A stretch of DNA of 64,000 bases, from assembly GCF_004363305.1 (NCBI RefSeq), contig NZ_SNZA01000003.1:124001-188000 (forward strand). The letters are read 5' to 3'. The notes beneath the pieces are model-generated. The model was not told the origin of the DNA, did not search any database, and saw only the letters and a list, made by a program, of their open reading frames with translations. A program made the translations under genes and the position numbers. Of the stretch, positions 61,574 through 64,000 are shown in pieces. Each line of letters starts with the position of its first letter. The first letter of the stretch is position 1. Source of the DNA: Marinomonas communis (GTDB lineage: Bacteria > Pseudomonadota > Gammaproteobacteria > Pseudomonadales > Marinomonadaceae).

Positions 61574-62263
61574 TTACTCTGCGGCTTCGATCTCCAACAA
61601 TTCAACTTTGAATTGTAGTGCTGCATGAGGTGGGATAGGACCTGTTCCGCCTGGGCCGTAAGCAAGGTCAGAAGGAATGTAGAATTCGTAAGTAGAGCCA
61701 ACTGGCATGAGTTGTACGCCTTCCGTCCAACCAGGAATTACTTGGTTAAGTGGGAAAGAGATTGGCTCGCCACGCTCGTATGAGCTGTCGAATACGGTAC
61801 CGTCAACCAGTTTACCTTCGTAGTTCACTTTTACTGTGTCGGTTTCAGCTGGCATCTTGCCATCACCTTTAGTGATGACTTTGTACATTAGACCTGAGTC
61901 AGTCGTGATTACACCGTCTTCTTTCGCTTTTTCATCTAACCAAGCTTGTGATTTTGCTTGTGCTTCTTCTGCTAGCTTAGCTTGTTCACGTTGTGCTTTT
62001 TCCATTTGCTCTTGCTGGAAAGCTTGTACGGTCGCTTGAACGTCTTCCATAGACATTTGTGGCTCTTCGCCAGTAAAGGCATCTTCAAAGCCTGCTTTGA
62101 ATGCTTCTAGGTCCATGCCTTCAAAGTCATTGGCCATACGGCTACCGAACATAGTACCGATAGAGTAGCCAAGCTTTTGCTCTTTACTATCAAGCTCTAC
62201 TTCTGCAGCCTGCGCCATAGAAATTGAAGACATAACCAGTGCTGCGACTAATGTTTTTTTCAT
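61574..62263 (-). CDS. FKBP-type peptidyl-prolyl cis-trans isomerase, periplasmic
   Basis: The ATG at 62263 (after GGAAC) gives 229 residues with a signal peptide (KKTLVAALVMSSISMAQA). The frame runs upstream to 62371 but the extra residues do not resemble a signal. An N-terminal helical dimerisation domain (to about residue 110) with a charged helix is followed by the FKBP domain: VKVNYEGKLVDGTVFDSSYERG, VIPGWTEGVQLMPVGS and DLAYGPGGTGPIPPHAAL. This is the FkpA/Mip/FklB layout. It helps fold periplasmic or outer-membrane proteins, useful to the exporters nearby, though co-location may be chance. Confidence 0.93.
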   Translation of the reverse strand: MKKTLVAALVMSSISMAQAAEVELDSKEQKLGYSIGTMFGSRMANDFEGMDLEAFKAGFEDAFTGEEPQMSMEDVQATVQAFQQEQMEKAQREQAKLAEEAQAKSQAWLDEKAKEDGVITTDSGLMYKVITKGDGKMPAETDTVKVNYEGKLVDGTVFDSSYERGEPISFPLNQVIPGWTEGVQLMPVGSTYEFYIPSDLAYGPGGTGPIPPHAALQFKVELLEIEAAE

Positions 62264-62581
62264 GTGAACATGTTCCGTTATTAGTTGTGGTTCTTTATAT
62301 GAACTGGGGGGCGATTGGCAAAATTCAAGCTTATGACTTAAAAGAGATGAGATACGCCTTGTGCCTCGCAAATCGATCCAAGGTATCGTTCTACCATAAG
62401 ATAGCTATCCAGTGCTAATCCCATGTTTGACACTTTACCAAAGTGACCCCTTCACCTGCACACCTTGTTAAGTCTTGGAGTGATATGCCAAGCACAAGGC
62501 GAGTCAAGAATGTATGCCTGCCTGTTACATGGGACAAGTGGCTTTACGATTGCCTGACGGTTTTTGTGAAGTATGGACAAA
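62264..62581. other. Gene-free stretch with a short perfect inverted repeat
   Basis: Between the FKBP start and the hslO terminator no gene is supported. The one visible structure is CACTTT/AAAGTG with spacer ACC (62433-62447), about 170 bases upstream of the FKBP start on the minus strand. It could be an operator, but a chance repeat of this size is possible. A convincing promoter was not found. Confidence 0.3.
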
Positions 62582-62606
62582 ACAAAAGCCCATGACGGGC
62601 TTTTGT
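62582..62606 (-). terminator. Terminator after hslO
   Basis: A ten-base perfect stem ACAAAAGCCC (62582-62591) with GGGCTTTTGT (62597-62606), loop ATGAC, sits 20 bases beyond the hslO stop on the minus strand. It is followed on that strand by further T-rich sequence. Confidence 0.85.
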
Positions 62607-62625
62607 GGGAGGTTAGTCTAGAGAA

Positions 62626-63495
62626 TTAGTGCGTTTGGGCTTGATCGCCTAAGTCGCTGTCTAGGTCCTCTTTAAAGAACTCATATTGCTCGGCACAGAA
62701 CTGGCATTCTGCTTTGATGCTGCCTTGTTCGCTGATGATTTCACGAATTTCTTCTGCGCCCATTGATACAATGGCATCGTAGAAGCGCTGGCGATTACAA
62801 GAACAGCCGAACTGCATGCCTTTCACATCGTATAAGCGTAGCTCTTCTTCATGGTATAGACGGTGCAACAGCACTTCTGTTTCAAGGCCAAGTAGCTCTT
62901 CGTCTTTTACCGTTGCGGCTAGGTGTACAAAACGTTCCCAAGCGTCTTCATCACCTTCTTTCGCTTGTTCTGCAGGTAGGCGCTGTAGGAATAGGCCTGC
63001 TGCTTGGGAGCCGTCAGCGGCCAGCCACACTCGGCTTGGTAGCTGCTCAGACTGTAAGAAGTACTGTTCCAAACAAGCGGCTAGCGTATCACCTGCGATT
63101 TCGACGATACCTTGGTAACGATTACCTTGGCGTGGCGAAATAGTGATGACTAGGTAGCCGCCAGCAAGCAATTCTTTTAGCGATACTTCTTCTGGGAATG
63201 CTTGATCTTCGTCCCATTGAGCAATGGCGCGCAAGTTTTGGCGCTCGTCACACTCTGCCATCAGAGTTTTAAGTGGACCTTCACCTTTACACTGAAGGGA
63301 TAGCACGCCATCGACCTTAACGATGTCACGCAATAAAGCAATAGCGGCTACGAATTCGCCAAGTAACTTCTCTAGAGACTCAGGGTAGTTTTTACGTGAA
63401 ATGATGTTTTGGTAAGCGTCACTAAGTAAGACGCGTTCACCTCGGACATTGGTGTTGTCGAAGGAGAAACGCTGGATTTCATTGATGTTGTTCAC
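62626..63495 (-). CDS. hslO: Hsp33 redox-regulated chaperone
   Basis: The GTG at 63495 follows GGTGAT, a perfect match to the anti-Shine-Dalgarno, and gives NNINEIQRFSFDNTN, the usual Hsp33 start; a GTG at 63504 has no such site. About 289 residues with the early DNTNVRGERVLLSDAY segment and the C-terminal zinc/redox centre CSCNRQ...ECQFCAEQYEF. The centre has all four cysteines in the C-x-C and C-x-x-C arrangement. The chaperone is activated by oxidation. The gene is a single unit, with its own terminator, and REP elements upstream. Confidence 0.93.
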   Translation of the reverse strand: MNNINEIQRFSFDNTNVRGERVLLSDAYQNIISRKNYPESLEKLLGEFVAAIALLRDIVKVDGVLSLQCKGEGPLKTLMAECDERQNLRAIAQWDEDQAFPEEVSLKELLAGGYLVITISPRQGNRYQGIVEIAGDTLAACLEQYFLQSEQLPSRVWLAADGSQAAGLFLQRLPAEQAKEGDEDAWERFVHLAATVKDEELLGLETEVLLHRLYHEEELRLYDVKGMQFGCSCNRQRFYDAIVSMGAEEIREIISEQGSIKAECQFCAEQYEFFKEDLDSDLGDQAQTH

Positions 63496-63623
63496 AAGAA
63501 TCACCGTTAAATTAAATATGTGCTTATTTTAAAACTTGAGCGCTTGTTTTGCATCTAGGTTTTATTCACTAGATCGATTCTACGCCTTATTTGACCTTTC
63601 TTTCCCCGAACCGAAAAAGCTTC

Positions 63624-64000
63624 TGTAGGACCTCGCTGCGCGAGGGAAAAGCTTTGTCATCCCAAATGCTGTTCCCGCGGGGACCGCGGTCCTACAATTG
63701 TCAGAAACAACCTCGCATGCCCATATGTCGTTCCCTCGGGGACCTCGGTCCTACAATTGCCGGAAACAAAGCTCTGTAGGACCTCGCTGTGCGAGGGAAA
63801 AGCTTTGGCATCCCAAGTGCTGTTCCCGCGGAGACCGCGGTTCTACAATTTTCGGGAACAATGCTCTGTAGGACCTCGCTGCGCGAGGGAAAAGCTTTGG
63901 CATCCCACATGCTGTTCCCGCGGGGACCGCGGTCCTACAATTGCCGGTAATAAACTTGAATTCCAAAACGATGTTCCCGCGGGGACCGTGGTCCTACAAT
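63624..64000. repeat. BIME-like array of eight REP elements
   Basis: Eight copies of the GTAGGAC family lie upstream of hslO. Three are in plus orientation (63624-63648, 63775-63799, 63867-63891; stem CCTCGC/GCGAGG). Five are in minus orientation (63671-63696, 63730-63755, 63822-63847, 63913-63938, 63973-63998; GCGG/CCGC stem). They are often plus-minus pairs spaced by AAAGCTTTGGCATCCCA-like linker, as in BIMEs, and the array continues to the window edge. No coding sequence is seen in 63505-64000. No RAYT transposase is in the window. Confidence 0.85.

Noticed and set aside
62264..62371. Upstream extension of the FKBP frame to 62371
   Set aside because: The 36 extra residues are not signal-like, while the ATG at 62263 begins a clear signal peptide.
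63624..64000. CRISPR array
   Set aside because: The repeats are palindromic, alternate in orientation, and have irregular spacing and linkers shared between copies; no cas genes are present.

Overview
The window is a 64 kb stretch of a gammaproteobacterial chromosome, probably from a marine Oceanospirillales-like organism. That placement is an inference from the mix of Hsp33, FKBP, Tad and Yjb/Wzi genes and the moderate base composition; no rRNA or tRNA is present to confirm it. Almost everything here builds the cell surface.

Region 1 (1-17.8 kb, plus strand) is a Wzx/Wzy-type polysaccharide cluster. The first 8.7 kb is strikingly AT-rich and holds strain-specific glycosyltransferases, a flippase, a polymerase, a pyruvyltransferase and a nitroreductase-like protein. 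It is followed by less AT-rich genes for UDP-L-FucNAc (fnlABC and a wbuB-like transferase) and for a 4-amino-6-deoxy-HexNAc (aminotransferase, GNAT acetyltransferase, PglC-like initiating transferase, WbpM/PglF-like dehydratase). A decayed second initiating transferase lies between the last two.

Region 2 (17.9-25.5 kb, minus strand) holds galE, a lone DUF2235 hydrolase, wzz, a large SLBB export protein and wzi. Divergently from it, region 3 (25.8-30 kb, plus) is a yjbEFGH/gfc-like exopolysaccharide operon. Region 4 (30.2-44.2 kb) encodes dTDP-L-rhamnose synthesis, an ABC exporter (Wzm/Wzt with a C-terminal cargo domain), a methyltransferase/coiled-coil/double-GT2 fusion, several GT2 rhamnosyltransferase-like enzymes, a WcaJ-like initiating transferase and a WaaL-type ligase. 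So the window carries both Wzy-dependent and ABC-dependent assembly routes.

Region 5 (44.3-58.8 kb, plus) is a complete Tad (Flp pilus) locus, flanked by OmpA-type and peptidoglycan-binding envelope proteins. Just after it, on the minus strand at about 58800-59066, is an array of nested hairpins whose loops repeatedly carry GGA. It looks like a CsrB/RsmZ-type RNA that would sequester CsrA, and I consider it the most interesting object in the window. Wobble pairs fix its strand.

Region 6 (59.1-63.5 kb, minus) holds a phosphomannomutase-like gene, a short mannose-1-phosphate guanylyltransferase, an FKBP isomerase and hslO. The right edge, and two gaps near 19-20.4 kb, are filled by REP/BIME-like palindromes with a GTAGGAC head. 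No CRISPR, tRNA, rRNA, phage or intact transposase gene was seen.
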